NCBI GenBank assembly: GCA_937919625.1
Contig: CALFRK010000020.1
Coordinates: forward strand, 1 to 54,234
Direction: 5' to 3'
From: an uncultured Ilumatobacter sp.
GTDB taxonomy: Bacteria > Actinomycetota > Acidimicrobiia > Acidimicrobiales > Ilumatobacteraceae
Length of the DNA: 54,234 nucleotides
Under the pieces are notes generated by a model. That model was given only the letters and a program-made list of their open reading frames with translations, made no database searches and was not told where the DNA came from. Positions 8,575 to 17,214 of this stretch are shown here, piece after piece. Position 1 is the first letter of the stretch; every line of letters starts with the position of its first letter. The position numbers were made by a program, and so were the translations under genes.

Positions 8575-8796
8575 TCAGCGGCGTTGGCGTCGTGCCTTGA
8601 GGGCGTCGCTCAGTTTTGGCGCATCCGTCTCACCGCGGGCCGCCCGCCGTCGCTTGCGCCGCGTGCGCTCGATCAGCTCACTGGCGACCAAGGTGACGAC
8701 CGCCGCCAGCACTCCCCAGAGAATCCCGGCCATGATCCCGACGACCACACCAGCGGCGATCATCACCGCAAGCCAGGCGATGTTGCGTTTCGACAT
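8575..8796 (-). CDS. small membrane protein of unknown function
   Basis: 73 aa. Two closely spaced hydrophobic segments (about 5-25 and 26-43, glycine-rich turn GILWGVLAAVV) are followed by a strongly basic tail with RTRRKRRRAARGE and ending RRQRR. GGAG sits at the expected distance before the ATG. No recognisable family. The basic tail may bind lipid headgroups, nucleic acid or a partner. It leads a two-gene unit with the patatin gene. Confidence 0.65.
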   Translation of the reverse strand: MSKRNIAWLAVMIAAGVVVGIMAGILWGVLAAVVTLVASELIERTRRKRRRAARGETDAPKLSDALKARRQRR

Positions 8797-9334
8797 CAGG
8801 TCAACTCCTCAGGGGTGCAGCTCATCGGGAACCCCAAGAGTGTGCCCAACTCTGTGACCGCGAGGGTGGATCAGTCGCATCGCCGGTGTTTCGGTCGACC
8901 TCGGTGCGTTCCGACAGCGTGCATTGCGCGGGTTGCTGCTGACGTCGCCGAACTCGGTGTGGTCAACCGAGCAGATCGTCACCGGAGACCTCGACCTGCC
9001 CGACACGATCAGCTGGGGTGGTTCTGTTCCTCCGTGGCCGAGGATCGGGCGCTTGATCTCGGCCAGTTCCTCGACCACGAAACGCCGCGGGCCGACTTCG
9101 GCGACTATGCGCTCAACATCACGATCGACTTGACGGCATCAGATCTCGGGCTGCCAAACGAGGTGGCCTATGGCATCCCGATGGCCACTGATCACCTGGG
9201 TCCCGTGGTGACACTCCACGGGGCTCTGGTTCGTCGCCGGCCGTCGCCCCTGCCGGGCTGAGCCGCTGGCGACCGACAGCCGGTCGCTCATCGGGGGACG
9301 CTCGACCAGTAGGAGATATCTCGCCGATCGCCGG
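8797..9334. other. 538-bp stretch without an intact gene
   Basis: The long plus-strand frame across here shows no coherent family. One short segment (8888-8980) resembles a SARP-type regulator and is listed separately. Further right, the plus-frame reading ALNITIDLTASDLGLPNEVAYGIPMATDHLG before a stop at 9261 looks protein-like but unidentifiable. No promoter, hairpin or RNA gene was recognised. Best read as decayed coding sequence. Confidence 0.4.
8888..8980 (+). pseudogene. remnant of a SARP/BTAD-type regulator N-terminus
   Basis: Translation from 8888 gives VSVDLGAFRQRALRG followed by LLLTSPNSVWSTEQIV. This matches the start of the winged-helix domain of SARP regulators (the LG-xRQRALLALL motif and an N-VVS-DQLI helix). 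The following residues are unrelated, there is no start codon with a ribosome site, and no BTAD domain follows. A fragment left by deletion is likely. A chance match over about 30 residues cannot be excluded. Confidence 0.35.
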
Positions 9335-11854
9335 CTATCCGCAGGGGCCGGGCGGGTTCTCCGAAGCCCACTTGTCGAAGGCCTTCAGATCTCGCTGAAC
9401 ATTGGCTCGCCAGCTGCTGAGCCAACGTCTCGATGCTCGCTCGACGTCGTCGCCGAGCACGATCCCGCCGACGTAGCGAGAGGTCCGTTGCAGCGGGCCC
9501 CACTCGACCTCGACCTCGAGATGACACTGCCACGACCCACCGACGCACTCCCACACGCGCACGCGCTTCGCCTCGACCGTGCGGAAGAATTGCACCAGCT
9601 TGATCTTGTAGCTGGAGTTGTGGTGGGCCCATCGGCCGGCCGCTCGCGAGATCTTGGCGATCGTCTTGGTCGTGAACTCGGCGTACTCGGCGCCGAGCTG
9701 GGGGATCGAGGTCGGGATGCTCGGCACGTCCGGATGGGTACCGGCGACCTGCGCGCCGGCACTTCCGTAGCTGCCCGTGAACGCCGATTTCGACGCACCG
9801 GCGCCAGACAGAATGCTGCCAGCGATGTCAGCGACGGTGGAGAGGTCGTCGAAGCCTTGCGCGATCCTCTCGGCCTCGTACGGGTCGCCATGGCCGATGT
9901 CGAGCTCGACGATCACGGAGATGTCGACGAGCATCCGAGCCCTCGAGAAACCGGGCGGTACGTCCTCAGGTGGACGCGAGTCGCTGGCGGGGTCGCACGG
10001 TGCGCCCTGCGTCGGGTCGGTGGTGATCGACGGCCCACCGGTCGGCCCGGGGCCTACCACCACTGGTGTTTCGTTGGCCTGGAGGCACTCTTGCATTGCC
10101 CGACGCGCCGCTTCGGCCGCGTCGCATGCAGTCTTGGCGGCCTTGTCCGCCGCCTCGCGGGCGTGTTCTGCCGCTTCCATCTTGTCTCGTAGCTGCTGCG
10201 CCCCGGCCTGGTTGGAGTCGTATTCCTCACGCAGCCGACTCCGTTGCGCGGCCCAATCCTGCTGGGCCCGATTCGCCGTGCCGGTCGCGTCCTCGGCCGT
10301 GCCTGGACCGATGGCGGGATCGATGGCGGGGTGGTTGCGGCGGTGCCACCGTTCGAGCTGTGAGTCGATGCTGTCGATCGTTTCGCCATCGACCGTGACA
10401 CTCGAGCCGGAGTCTTCGAACCCGAGCGGCTCGTAGTTCGCCGTGATGGTGTCGATCTGGTCCTGCAGCCCGTCGACGTCTTTCTGTGCGTCCGCGGCCG
10501 CAGTCGATTTGTCGGCACAGTCTTGTTGGGCACGCGCCCAGGCGTCGATCAACTCGTCACACGGACCACCCTTCTTCGACCAGAGGTAGATGGCGTATCC
10601 GATGCCGGCCAGCCCTAACAGTGCGATCGCAGCGAACAGAATCATCGCTGCGGTATTGCTGCTGTCGTCTCCCGGCGGCTGGGTGCCACCACCGGTCTCG
10701 GGCGGATCTGCAATGGCGGCCCCTCCCGGATCCTCGACCACGGGAGCAAGGGTGGTCGTGGTGGTGGTCGTGGTGGTGGTCGTGGTTGAAGTTGTTGTCG
10801 TCGAGGTGGTCGTCGGCGGGGCCGGAACGGCGAAGGAGTACGTGGGCAGTCCGTCCTGGACGCTCACCAGCCCCGGGTCGAGCTCGATCACGTCGACAGC
10901 GCCACCGTCGTTGTTTCTGCAGAACACCCCGAATCGGGACACCGGGCCGGCGCTCGGGAAGTCGTCGGCGTTCATCACGCCGATGACGTGGTTTCCGCTG
11001 ACGGCGTTGAGCATCGGTACCCCTGACTCGGGGAACCCACCGTTCGCATATTCGAGACTGGACGAGAAGATCTCGTCGTCGAACTGCTGGACGACGGCTT
11101 GGTTCGAGGTTTGGTCGAAGAAGTCGCCGGGAACCGATGCGTCGAAGAGTTGTGCGTCGGGCCGATTCGGTGGAGTTCCGAAGAACCCTGCTTCACAGAA
11201 GTCTTCGCGGTTCGGTGGACCACCCCGCTCGATGTCGAAGAAGATCAGGTCGTCGCCAAACCCATCTCGGGTCGTTCCGGGCGCTACGACGAACCCTCGG
11301 CCTTCATTGAGAGGCACCGGGGCTTCGTCTCCGAACAACGCGTCGATCGTGTCGACCCCGCCGACGCCGGGAATGTCGATCATCCGGGGCAGACGTCCGA
11401 CCCGCACCGAGTGCAGATCGTTGGCGCCGACCTCGAGCACCGGCTGACTGCCACCGGGATAGAACTGCCCGCCGGGACCGTCTTCGACGTGAAGCCAGAC
11501 ACCATTCGGGTCGGCGCTGACCGTCTGGCCCGGGCCGGCGTCGCGGAAGGTGAAGATCTCGCCCGGCGGTGGAGTTGCCGTGCTGCCGTTCGTTCCCGGA
11601 AAGGGGTTGTCCGTCTCGAGAACGAGCTCGATGGGAGTGGCCGACGCGTCCGCCGGGGTGAACTTGTACTGCCCGTCCGTCAGCGTGAGATCTCCGGGCT
11701 TGACGAGTCCCGAGGTCTTCAAACCCTCGAAGATGGTGCCGACGATGTCGTTCGGCGGTGCGGGCGGGACATCTCCTGCGCCGGCCATCGATCTCGGTAC
11801 GACCGCCAGCAATCCAGTCATCGTGATCACCACAAGGATGGCGCTTCTGTTCAT
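9335..11854 (-). CDS. large type-I membrane protein with Thr-rich linker and coiled coil
   Basis: 839 aa of unknown family. A signal peptide (1-24) ends near SMAGA. An extracytoplasmic domain of about 320 residues follows, then a linker of nearly pure Thr/Ser, a short Gly/Pro region, and a membrane helix (AAMILFAAIALLGLAGIGYAIYLW, about 405-428) followed by KKGG. The C-terminal region has an Ala/Glu/Asp/Lys-rich predicted coiled coil, a Gly/Pro/Thr spacer and a final basic beta-rich domain (WECVGGSWQCHLEVEVEWG). Cysteines are scattered through the region after the helix. GAGGAG precedes the ATG. It lies 11 bp after another Thr-linker membrane gene. Possible envelope sensor or structural protein; function not assignable. 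Confidence 0.8.
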   Translation of the reverse strand: MNRSAILVVITMTGLLAVVPRSMAGAGDVPPAPPNDIVGTIFEGLKTSGLVKPGDLTLTDGQYKFTPADASATPIELVLETDNPFPGTNGSTATPPPGEIFTFRDAGPGQTVSADPNGVWLHVEDGPGGQFYPGGSQPVLEVGANDLHSVRVGRLPRMIDIPGVGGVDTIDALFGDEAPVPLNEGRGFVVAPGTTRDGFGDDLIFFDIERGGPPNREDFCEAGFFGTPPNRPDAQLFDASVPGDFFDQTSNQAVVQQFDDEIFSSSLEYANGGFPESGVPMLNAVSGNHVIGVMNADDFPSAGPVSRFGVFCRNNDGGAVDVIELDPGLVSVQDGLPTYSFAVPAPPTTTSTTTTSTTTTTTTTTTTTLAPVVEDPGGAAIADPPETGGGTQPPGDDSSNTAAMILFAAIALLGLAGIGYAIYLWSKKGGPCDELIDAWARAQQDCADKSTAAADAQKDVDGLQDQIDTITANYEPLGFEDSGSSVTVDGETIDSIDSQLERWHRRNHPAIDPAIGPGTAEDATGTANRAQQDWAAQRSRLREEYDSNQAGAQQLRDKMEAAEHAREAADKAAKTACDAAEAARRAMQECLQANETPVVVGPGPTGGPSITTDPTQGAPCDPASDSRPPEDVPPGFSRARMLVDISVIVELDIGHGDPYEAERIAQGFDDLSTVADIAGSILSGAGASKSAFTGSYGSAGAQVAGTHPDVPSIPTSIPQLGAEYAEFTTKTIAKISRAAGRWAHHNSSYKIKLVQFFRTVEAKRVRVWECVGGSWQCHLEVEVEWGPLQRTSRYVGGIVLGDDVERASRRWLSSWRANVQRDLKAFDKWASENPPGPCG
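10745..10820 (-). repeat. low-complexity Thr-codon tract
   Basis: Imperfect repeats of ggtcgt/ggtggt on the plus strand encode a run of about two dozen Thr with occasional Ser in the 839-aa membrane protein. Such a tract is prone to slippage and to assembly error. A similar tract lies in the neighbouring gene at about 12220-12300. Confidence 0.8.
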
Positions 11855-11865
11855 GGGTCGTCTCC

Positions 11866-12540
11866 TCAGACGGGGTCGCCGCAGTCGGTGAACCAGCGAA
11901 GTTGGGGGCCTGCATAGACGATGTGGAGTTCTTGGATGATCGTCTCGCCATCAACTATTCGTTGGATCTCGACGCCGATCGCCTCGGGGAATGTCGTGAC
12001 GACATCATCGGTGGCGTAGTCCCACGGCGCGGGGTCGACGGTCTCGCGCAACGTGATTGCCGGGAAGGATGTCGATCCGAGGTAGGTCTGGCACGGTTCG
12101 GCCCCGCCGTAGCGAGCGAGCACCTCCGGGTGGAGCCGAGCCAGGAGGAAGTCGACGTCGCCGGCCGCCTGAGCGGCGATCAAGGCATTCACGAAATCCT
12201 CGGGAGTCTCCGGGGTAATCGTCGTCGTTGTGGTCGCGGCGATCGTCGTCGTTGTGGTCGTTGTCGTGGTCGTCGATGTTGCGACAGTGTTCGGCGCGAA
12301 GGTGGTGCTCGGCGACGAGGTGGTGCCCGTTGCTGCCGCTTCGGTCGTCGTGGCGCCGGCTCGCGTCGTTGCGGCGCCCACGGATGTGGATGTCGAGCTG
12401 GCTGGATCCGAACGGGTTTGTCCAGTCGCTGTATCACCGCCATCGTCGCTTGACAGCGCGGAAATCAGGCCGACCGAACCGACGATCAGCAGCACTACCC
12501 CTGCAATCCCGAAGATGATTGCCAGTTTGCGTTCCGACAT
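11866..12540 (-). CDS. membrane-anchored protein with Thr-rich linker and NTF2-like C-terminal domain
   Basis: 224 aa from the ATG at 12540, which has GGAACGG upstream; the frame opens two codons earlier at a GTG. One N-terminal membrane helix (IIFGIAGVVLLIVGSVGLISAL) anchors the protein. A Ser/Thr/Ala linker of about 85 residues, including a run of Thr, leads to a folded domain. That domain, FVNALIAAQAAGDVDFLLARLHPEVLARYG ... CQTYLGS ... IQELHIVYAGPQLRWFTDCGDP, has the helix and sheet pattern of an NTF2-like/SnoaL fold. It overlaps no gene and is followed after 11 bp by the 839-aa protein, with which it probably forms an envelope unit. Confidence 0.75.
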   Translation of the reverse strand: MSERKLAIIFGIAGVVLLIVGSVGLISALSSDDGGDTATGQTRSDPASSTSTSVGAATTRAGATTTEAAATGTTSSPSTTFAPNTVATSTTTTTTTTTTIAATTTTTITPETPEDFVNALIAAQAAGDVDFLLARLHPEVLARYGGAEPCQTYLGSTSFPAITLRETVDPAPWDYATDDVVTTFPEAIGVEIQRIVDGETIIQELHIVYAGPQLRWFTDCGDPV

Positions 12541-12649
12541 TGGCACCGTTCCGTCGTCAGCCCCTCTTGGCAGGGTACAACAGTGTGACGATCACGATCG
12601 ACCGATCACCTGGGGTCAATCCGTGGCGTTCCACAGTGCAATCATCCGT

Positions 12650-12694
12650 CACCTGGGCTGAACCTCGGAAACCAGCTCAGCCGTTACCCAGGTG
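12650..12694. repeat. interrupted inverted repeat
   Basis: CACCTGGG at 12650-12657 pairs with CCCAGGTG at 12687-12694. Inside it GCTGA (12657-12661) pairs with TCAGC (12677-12681). It lies in the 268-bp gap between two minus-strand genes, about 115 bp past the TPR gene. It may act as a terminator or an operator; no T-run follows. Confidence 0.4.
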
Positions 12695-12808
12695 TCAGTG
12701 GAATCCAGCGGTAGGTCGTTTCGCTCCTTCTTTCCGCATGCTTCCCCGTAGCGACTGGCCACTCGTCTATCGCCGCACGCTCCTGGCATCTGGAGTAACG
12801 CTATGTGG

Positions 12809-14875
12809 TCAGACGTCCCACAGAATTGGTGCCAACGGATCAGGGTTGTAGACGCAATACGTTCCGGTGTTCACGCTTTGCCAGAGATGGGCGGCGACGG
12901 CGGGATGATGTTCCGCCAGACGTTCCAGGGAGTAGCGGATCGACCGGGTGACACTCGTGCGAGCTCGCTCGGCAGTGCCGCCCGTGGTGCGCTGTCGCCC
13001 TCCCAGGCCAGCGGCCTGGGTCAGCTCGGCGATCAAGTACTCGCGATCGCGCTGCGCCAGCGCGACGCGACCGAGATCGTTCATGCGGGTCGCTTCGTCG
13101 ATGTCTTCGTCGACCTCGGCCAGGCGTCGTCGATAGGCGTCGCGGGCTTGATCGTCGAGCACCGGCAGTCCGGCTCCGGCGTTGCTGTCCACCGCCGCCT
13201 CGCCATGGTCGATCGTGCGGCCGGTCGGGAGCGAGCCCTGTTCGACGGCGATCAGATCGAGCACGTGGAACTCGCGTCCCGGGTCGGCGAGCAGCCGCTC
13301 GACGTAGCGGAGACCCTTGAGATCGTGCATCAACACGGTCGTCTCTCCGAAACAGATCGTGCGCGTGTCTCTCTCACATCGAAAGATCGCCGTCGTGGCG
13401 CTGCCGCTGCGGGGCGGCTTCGGAGAGGACGGCGCTGGGGTCACGAGGCCCGCAGCCAGCTCGGCCCACCGCGCCGCTCCGAACGACTGGAACCCGGATC
13501 GTGCCGCCTGCCGTTCCATCCGTGCGCCGTCGGCGTTGCCTGATCGATCGTGCGCCTCGGCGAGTACCAAGCGCGCCTTGGCCGCCTCGAATGGTGCACC
13601 GATGTCTGCCCACGCGACGGTGGCGGCAGTCGCTGTGTGGATCGCCTGAGTCAGGTCGCCGTCGAGCAGCGCTACCCGGGCGCTGGCGAGCGCCGCCGAC
13701 GCCGCCAGCGACCGGCTCGGATACGAGCCGGCGATCTTGGCGAGGGCGTTCGCTGCTTGACGAGCTGTGTCGGCGTCGCCGACCGCGGCGGCGATCTCTG
13801 CTTGTGCGTCGAACAGGGGTGCCAGACGCAGGTCCCCGAACGGTGGCCGCTGCTTCGACGGGATGTCGAAGGGATGCAGAATCGCGTCGGAGATCATCGT
13901 CGACGCCGATTCGGCGTCTCCCTGTGCCAGTCGCAACAGGGCCAGCCCGGGATGGGGAGACCAGGCGTGCTGATGTGCTGCGAGAAAGGCCTCTTCGGCA
14001 CCGCCCAGGTCACCCTTGCGGAGCCGGATGTTTCCCAGCTCGACGAGCGGCCAGCCGAACTCGCGCCGCATCCAGGGCCGTAGTTCCTCGCACGCCCCGA
14101 GTGCTTCGTCCTCGGCGACATCACAAGGTCCGGTGATCCGCAGGATCTCAGCGCGATGCACGCGGCACCGACCGCCAATGCCGCCGATCGCTCCCTTGTG
14201 TCGCCATCGGTCCATGATCTCCGTCCACTCGGTGGCGCGGTCGTGCAGGGCCATGCCTTGGGCGGCGCAGATCAGCTCGCAATACATCATCCCTGTCGTC
14301 AGTGGGTCGACCGCGCCCGACATCAGGTCGATTGCGATCTCGTCGAGCAGTTCGAGCCCCTCGTCGACCTGGCCGTGGAATATCGTGACGCGAGCGGCGC
14401 ACACGCGTCCGATCACGACGGCGGGGTCAACCCCGAGTCGCGAACCGATATCGATCGCCAGGGCGGCGTTCGCTCCGGCGGCGGCCATGTCGCCACACAT
14501 GAAGCGTTCGTAGCCGCGAACGACGGCGATGATGGCGTTGGCGGGCACCTCGGCATGGCCGTCGAGCATCCGCTCGGCACGTCGCAGCCATCCCCGCACC
14601 GGCGCCATCAGCCCGGTGTCCATCATGAGGTACATGGCAACCATCGATGCGGCCATCGCCGCCCCGGCGACGTCGCCTTCGGCGACGAGTAGGGCGTGTA
14701 GGGCCTCCCACGCCGACACCGACGCTTCGAACTCTCCGTTGCCGTAGTGCGCACGGGCTCGCAGTTCGAGCCCTTCTGGGCCCTCCGACTCGGCCCCGGA
14801 GGTATCGAGGGCGTCGAGGGCGAGCTGCCATTCACCGCGGTCGACCGCCTCGTGTACCGCTGAGAGTCCGCTCAC
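12809..14875 (-). CDS. TPR-rich protein related to LuxR/adenylate-cyclase-type regulators
   Basis: 688 aa, almost entirely helical and Ala/Leu-rich, with TPR-like repeats from the N-terminus to about residue 480. The C-terminal third (DLKGLRYVERLLADPGREFHVLDL, PVLDDQARDAYRRRLAEVDEDIDEA, RDREYLIAELTQAAGLGGRQR) and the tail GTYCVYNPDPLAPILWDV match a conserved actinobacterial C-terminal module that usually follows an AAA ATPase and TPR region. Here no P-loop ATPase, cyclase or HTH is present, so it is a stand-alone TPR/C-terminal protein. The GTG start lacks a clear ribosome site. It is divergent from the DinB-like gene, with a palindrome between them. Confidence 0.75.
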   Translation of the reverse strand: MSGLSAVHEAVDRGEWQLALDALDTSGAESEGPEGLELRARAHYGNGEFEASVSAWEALHALLVAEGDVAGAAMAASMVAMYLMMDTGLMAPVRGWLRRAERMLDGHAEVPANAIIAVVRGYERFMCGDMAAAGANAALAIDIGSRLGVDPAVVIGRVCAARVTIFHGQVDEGLELLDEIAIDLMSGAVDPLTTGMMYCELICAAQGMALHDRATEWTEIMDRWRHKGAIGGIGGRCRVHRAEILRITGPCDVAEDEALGACEELRPWMRREFGWPLVELGNIRLRKGDLGGAEEAFLAAHQHAWSPHPGLALLRLAQGDAESASTMISDAILHPFDIPSKQRPPFGDLRLAPLFDAQAEIAAAVGDADTARQAANALAKIAGSYPSRSLAASAALASARVALLDGDLTQAIHTATAATVAWADIGAPFEAAKARLVLAEAHDRSGNADGARMERQAARSGFQSFGAARWAELAAGLVTPAPSSPKPPRSGSATTAIFRCERDTRTICFGETTVLMHDLKGLRYVERLLADPGREFHVLDLIAVEQGSLPTGRTIDHGEAAVDSNAGAGLPVLDDQARDAYRRRLAEVDEDIDEATRMNDLGRVALAQRDREYLIAELTQAAGLGGRQRTTGGTAERARTSVTRSIRYSLERLAEHHPAVAAHLWQSVNTGTYCVYNPDPLAPILWDV

Positions 14876-14884
14876 TGTCGCATT

Positions 14885-14901
14885 GTGACATCAATTGTCA
14901 C
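14885..14901. promoter_or_regulatory. 17-bp palindrome between divergent genes
   Basis: GTGACA-TCAAT-TGTCAC is a perfect 6-bp inverted repeat with a 5-bp spacer. It lies 10 bp upstream of the TPR-protein start and 69 bp before the DinB-like gene. The geometry fits an operator for a dimeric repressor. The cognate protein is not known. Confidence 0.45.
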
Positions 14902-14969
14902 GCCTTCTCGGTAGCGCACCGATCCTCCGGAACGTCCACCCCGACAGGGGCCAGTCGAAAGGCAAGTCC

Positions 14970-15527
14970 ATGCAACCCATCGATCAGCTCTCGTACATCG
15001 TGCCGACCCTCACCGCGTTGGTCGACCGGATCGAGCCCGCCCAGCTCAACGACCCGACGCCGTGCGCCAAGTTCACCGTGCACGATGTGCTCGACCACAT
15101 GTTCGTGGGTGGCAGCACGTTCGCCTACTCGTTCAGGGGCGAGGAGCCGCCGGAGATCAAGGCACCGTCCGTGCACGGGCGTGTTCCGGCCGCCGAGCTC
15201 CGCGCCGCGATGGACGGTCTGCTCGAGGCCGTTAGGTCGCCCGGTGCGACCGAGCGCACGATCTCGGCGCCGATCGGTGACGTTCCCGGCGACTTGTTCG
15301 CCCGCTTTGTCGCGTTCGACGGGCTGATGCACTGCTGGGACCTGGCAACGGCGACCGGACTCAGCTTCGACCTTCCACCGAGCGTGATCGATGCCGTCGA
15401 CGAGTTTGCTCGTGCGGCATTGAGCCCTGAGATGCGCGATGGCGACACGTTCAAGGACGCCACCGTCGCCCCGGACGGCGCCACCCGGCTGGAAGGCCTC
15501 GTGGCCTTCAGTGGCCGATCGGTCTGA
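14970..15527 (+). CDS. DinB/MDMPI-fold protein (TIGR03086-like)
   Basis: 185 aa. The ATG at 14970 has AAAGG upstream, and the longer frame is discarded. The four-helix DinB/mycothiol-dependent maleylpyruvate isomerase fold is suggested by LSYIVPTLTALVDRIEPAQLNDPTPCAKFTVHDVLDHMFVGG, where the HDVLDH helix supplies metal-ligand histidines, and by LMHCWDLATATG, the usual third ligand region of actinobacterial TIGR03086 proteins. Members bind zinc, and some use mycothiol as cosubstrate. The substrate is unknown. It is followed by a cupin gene 65 bp downstream. Confidence 0.8.
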   Translation: MQPIDQLSYIVPTLTALVDRIEPAQLNDPTPCAKFTVHDVLDHMFVGGSTFAYSFRGEEPPEIKAPSVHGRVPAAELRAAMDGLLEAVRSPGATERTISAPIGDVPGDLFARFVAFDGLMHCWDLATATGLSFDLPPSVIDAVDEFARAALSPEMRDGDTFKDATVAPDGATRLEGLVAFSGRSV

Positions 15528-15592
15528 GCGACCTGCACCACCATCGCGGCCAGCCAATTTGATCAACCCAAACAACACAAAGGACCACCATC

Positions 15593-15976
15593 ATGCGGAT
15601 TCCCAAGAACGACCTGCCTGTCAAGATCGATGCCCCCGGCGCTCACGCCAGGCAGTTACCCGATTTCGGCGATGCCGCCGGATCGCTGGCGGCCGAATAC
15701 TTCACGTTGGGCGCCGGCGCCGACCTTGCTCCGCTGCTGCAAGGGCTCGAGCACGACGCTTGCCAGTCGGCCCACTGGGGTTTTGTGGTCAAGGGTGGCG
15801 TCGTCGTCAGCTACAGCGACGGTACGGAGGAGACCTGCTCGACCGGCGACGTCTTCTACTGGCCCCCTGGCCACAGCGTTCGCGTCGAGAGCGACGCCGA
15901 GCTTGTGATGTTCAGCCCGCAGGCCGACCACGTTCCGGTGCTCGATCACATCCTCGCCAAGATGGCCGGCGGCTGA
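15593..15976 (+). CDS. cupin-domain protein
   Basis: 127 aa with AAAGGA 8 bases before the ATG. A single small beta-barrel cupin: CQSAHWGFVVKGGVVVSYSDG is motif 1 in a reduced form with one His, and TGDVFYWPPGHSVRVESDAELVMFSP is motif 2. The metal-ligand set is incomplete relative to classical cupins, so it may bind a ligand rather than catalyse a reaction. Probably co-transcribed with the DinB-like gene. Confidence 0.75.
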   Translation: MRIPKNDLPVKIDAPGAHARQLPDFGDAAGSLAAEYFTLGAGADLAPLLQGLEHDACQSAHWGFVVKGGVVVSYSDGTEETCSTGDVFYWPPGHSVRVESDAELVMFSPQADHVPVLDHILAKMAGG

Positions 15977-16000
15977 AGCGCCGACGCTCCAACGGCGCCA

Positions 16001-16018
16001 CCACGCAGGGGCGCGTGG
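16001..16018. terminator. possible bidirectional hairpin at a convergent junction
   Basis: CCACGC and GCGTGG form a 6-bp stem around a 6-nt loop, between the end of the cupin gene (15976) and the end of the convergent reductase gene (16029). No T-run is present, so termination is only suggested by position. Confidence 0.3.
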
Positions 16019-16028
16019 CCGCTGGGAA

Positions 16029-16391
16029 CTATTTTGCGACAGCTTCGCCGGTATCGATGACCGCCACGTTGAGCGGTCCGCGGGTGACCGAGGTGATCGC
16101 TTCGCGGAACCTGCCATGAAGTCGGACCCGGGCTGCGGGTTCGGCCTCGAGGTTGGCGAACCACTGTGAGTCCGAGCGCACGGTGCTGACGAACAGCCGA
16201 TCGCCGAACCGCATCGACATCAGCGGCACCTGGCGCGGCTTGCCGCTTTTGCGACCGGTGGTCTCGACGAGGACGGCCCCCACGCCGATCGGCAACGGGT
16301 TGCCGATACCGAATTCGAGGACGGGCTTGACGACGCTGTTCAGCGCTCGAAATGCCTGGCGGGTCACGTTCTCAGGAAGCGATTGGTTCAC
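16029..16391 (-). CDS. F420-dependent (DDN-like) nitroreductase-fold protein
   Basis: About 120 aa from the GTG at 16391. The frame extends upstream to 16553 but that part overlaps the lipoprotein gene, so a start between 16391 and 16460 is likely. The sequence LVETTGRKSGKPRQVPLMSMRFGDRLFVSTVRSD...WFANLEAEPAARVRLHGR carries the hallmark of the deazaflavin-dependent split-barrel family: the TxGRKSG-xR phosphate-binding turn and NL-A-P-V-V. Members use reduced F420 to reduce quinones or nitro compounds. The substrate cannot be inferred. Confidence 0.75.
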   Translation of the reverse strand: MNQSLPENVTRQAFRALNSVVKPVLEFGIGNPLPIGVGAVLVETTGRKSGKPRQVPLMSMRFGDRLFVSTVRSDSQWFANLEAEPAARVRLHGRFREAITSVTRGPLNVAVIDTGEAVAK

Positions 16392-16473
16392 GCCAGAACC
16401 AACCGTTCGACGCACCCGGCGATTCCTCGATGTCGATATCGCCCAGGCGACATTGGTCACATTCGAGCCGCGG

Positions 16474-17058
16474 TCAGAGTTGTGCCGTCGCCGCCGATGC
16501 CAGGGCGAGCAGAGCCGCTCGGGGCTCGGCAAGCTCCTCCGGGTAGCCACCATTCAGCCCGACGGCCAAGAATCTCCCTTGACCGGCATCGACTGCCAGC
16601 CCCCGGTAACTGGAGGAGTAGACCGCCGCAACGCCTATGTCCGGGATCAGTTCGGCGGTTCCACCGTCGACCAGATCCATGTAGCTGGTGAACATGAGTT
16701 CGGCGTGGCCGCCGGTCGCCAAGAACACGTCGGCTGACAGGCCGAAGCCGAACACGCAACCGTTGGTTGGAAACATAGGGTCTTCGTCGACGCTGACGAT
16801 CGCCAACCCGGTGGACGCCTCGACGTCGCCGACGGTCACCAACTCGCACGACCCCGCGGTGTCTGCTGCAACTACGACCTCGTCGTCGGCGGCGGCGATC
16901 GTGATGTCGTCAGCCTCCATGTCGGAGGTGGAGGCATTCGAATCTGCGATGGCCGCAGTGTCCGGCGAAGTAACTGGGGCGGAGGCGGTGTCGGCGCCCC
17001 CGCAGCCCGTCAGCACCACCAGCAACCCGAGCACGACCCGCAAGTTTCGCATCATCAT
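16474..17058 (-). CDS. putative lipoprotein with DUF3558-like domain
   Basis: 194 aa. Three successive ATGs occur at 17058, 17055 and 17052; the first is chosen because AGGA lies about 10 bases upstream. The signal sequence MMMRNLRVVLGLLVVLTGCGG carries a clear lipobox (LTGC). An Ala/Asp/Thr spacer leads to a domain starting CELVTVGDVEASTGL and containing NGCVFGF, a two-cysteine pattern like actinobacterial DUF3558 lipoproteins. Function unknown. The gene downstream on the same strand is the F420-type reductase. Confidence 0.7.
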   Translation of the reverse strand: MMMRNLRVVLGLLVVLTGCGGADTASAPVTSPDTAAIADSNASTSDMEADDITIAAADDEVVVAADTAGSCELVTVGDVEASTGLAIVSVDEDPMFPTNGCVFGFGLSADVFLATGGHAELMFTSYMDLVDGGTAELIPDIGVAAVYSSSYRGLAVDAGQGRFLAVGLNGGYPEELAEPRAALLALASAATAQL

Positions 17059-17214
17059 CCGTCCGTCCTGGCGGGGAACCGCCTCGCGCACATTCTCCAA
17101 TCAAGGTGGCTCGCGGTTCCAGGGCCGAATGGCTCTGCTCGGTCGCTTCAGGCCACTGCCGATGGCAGGCACATGCTGGATCCGTAGGGGATCGACGCCC
17201 TCGTGTAGCGGCGT

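Noticed and set aside
10745-10820. Dense ggtcgt/ggtggt repeats resembling a regulatory or CRISPR-like array
   Set aside because: They encode a Thr-rich linker in an intact gene on the minus strand, and there are no spacers.
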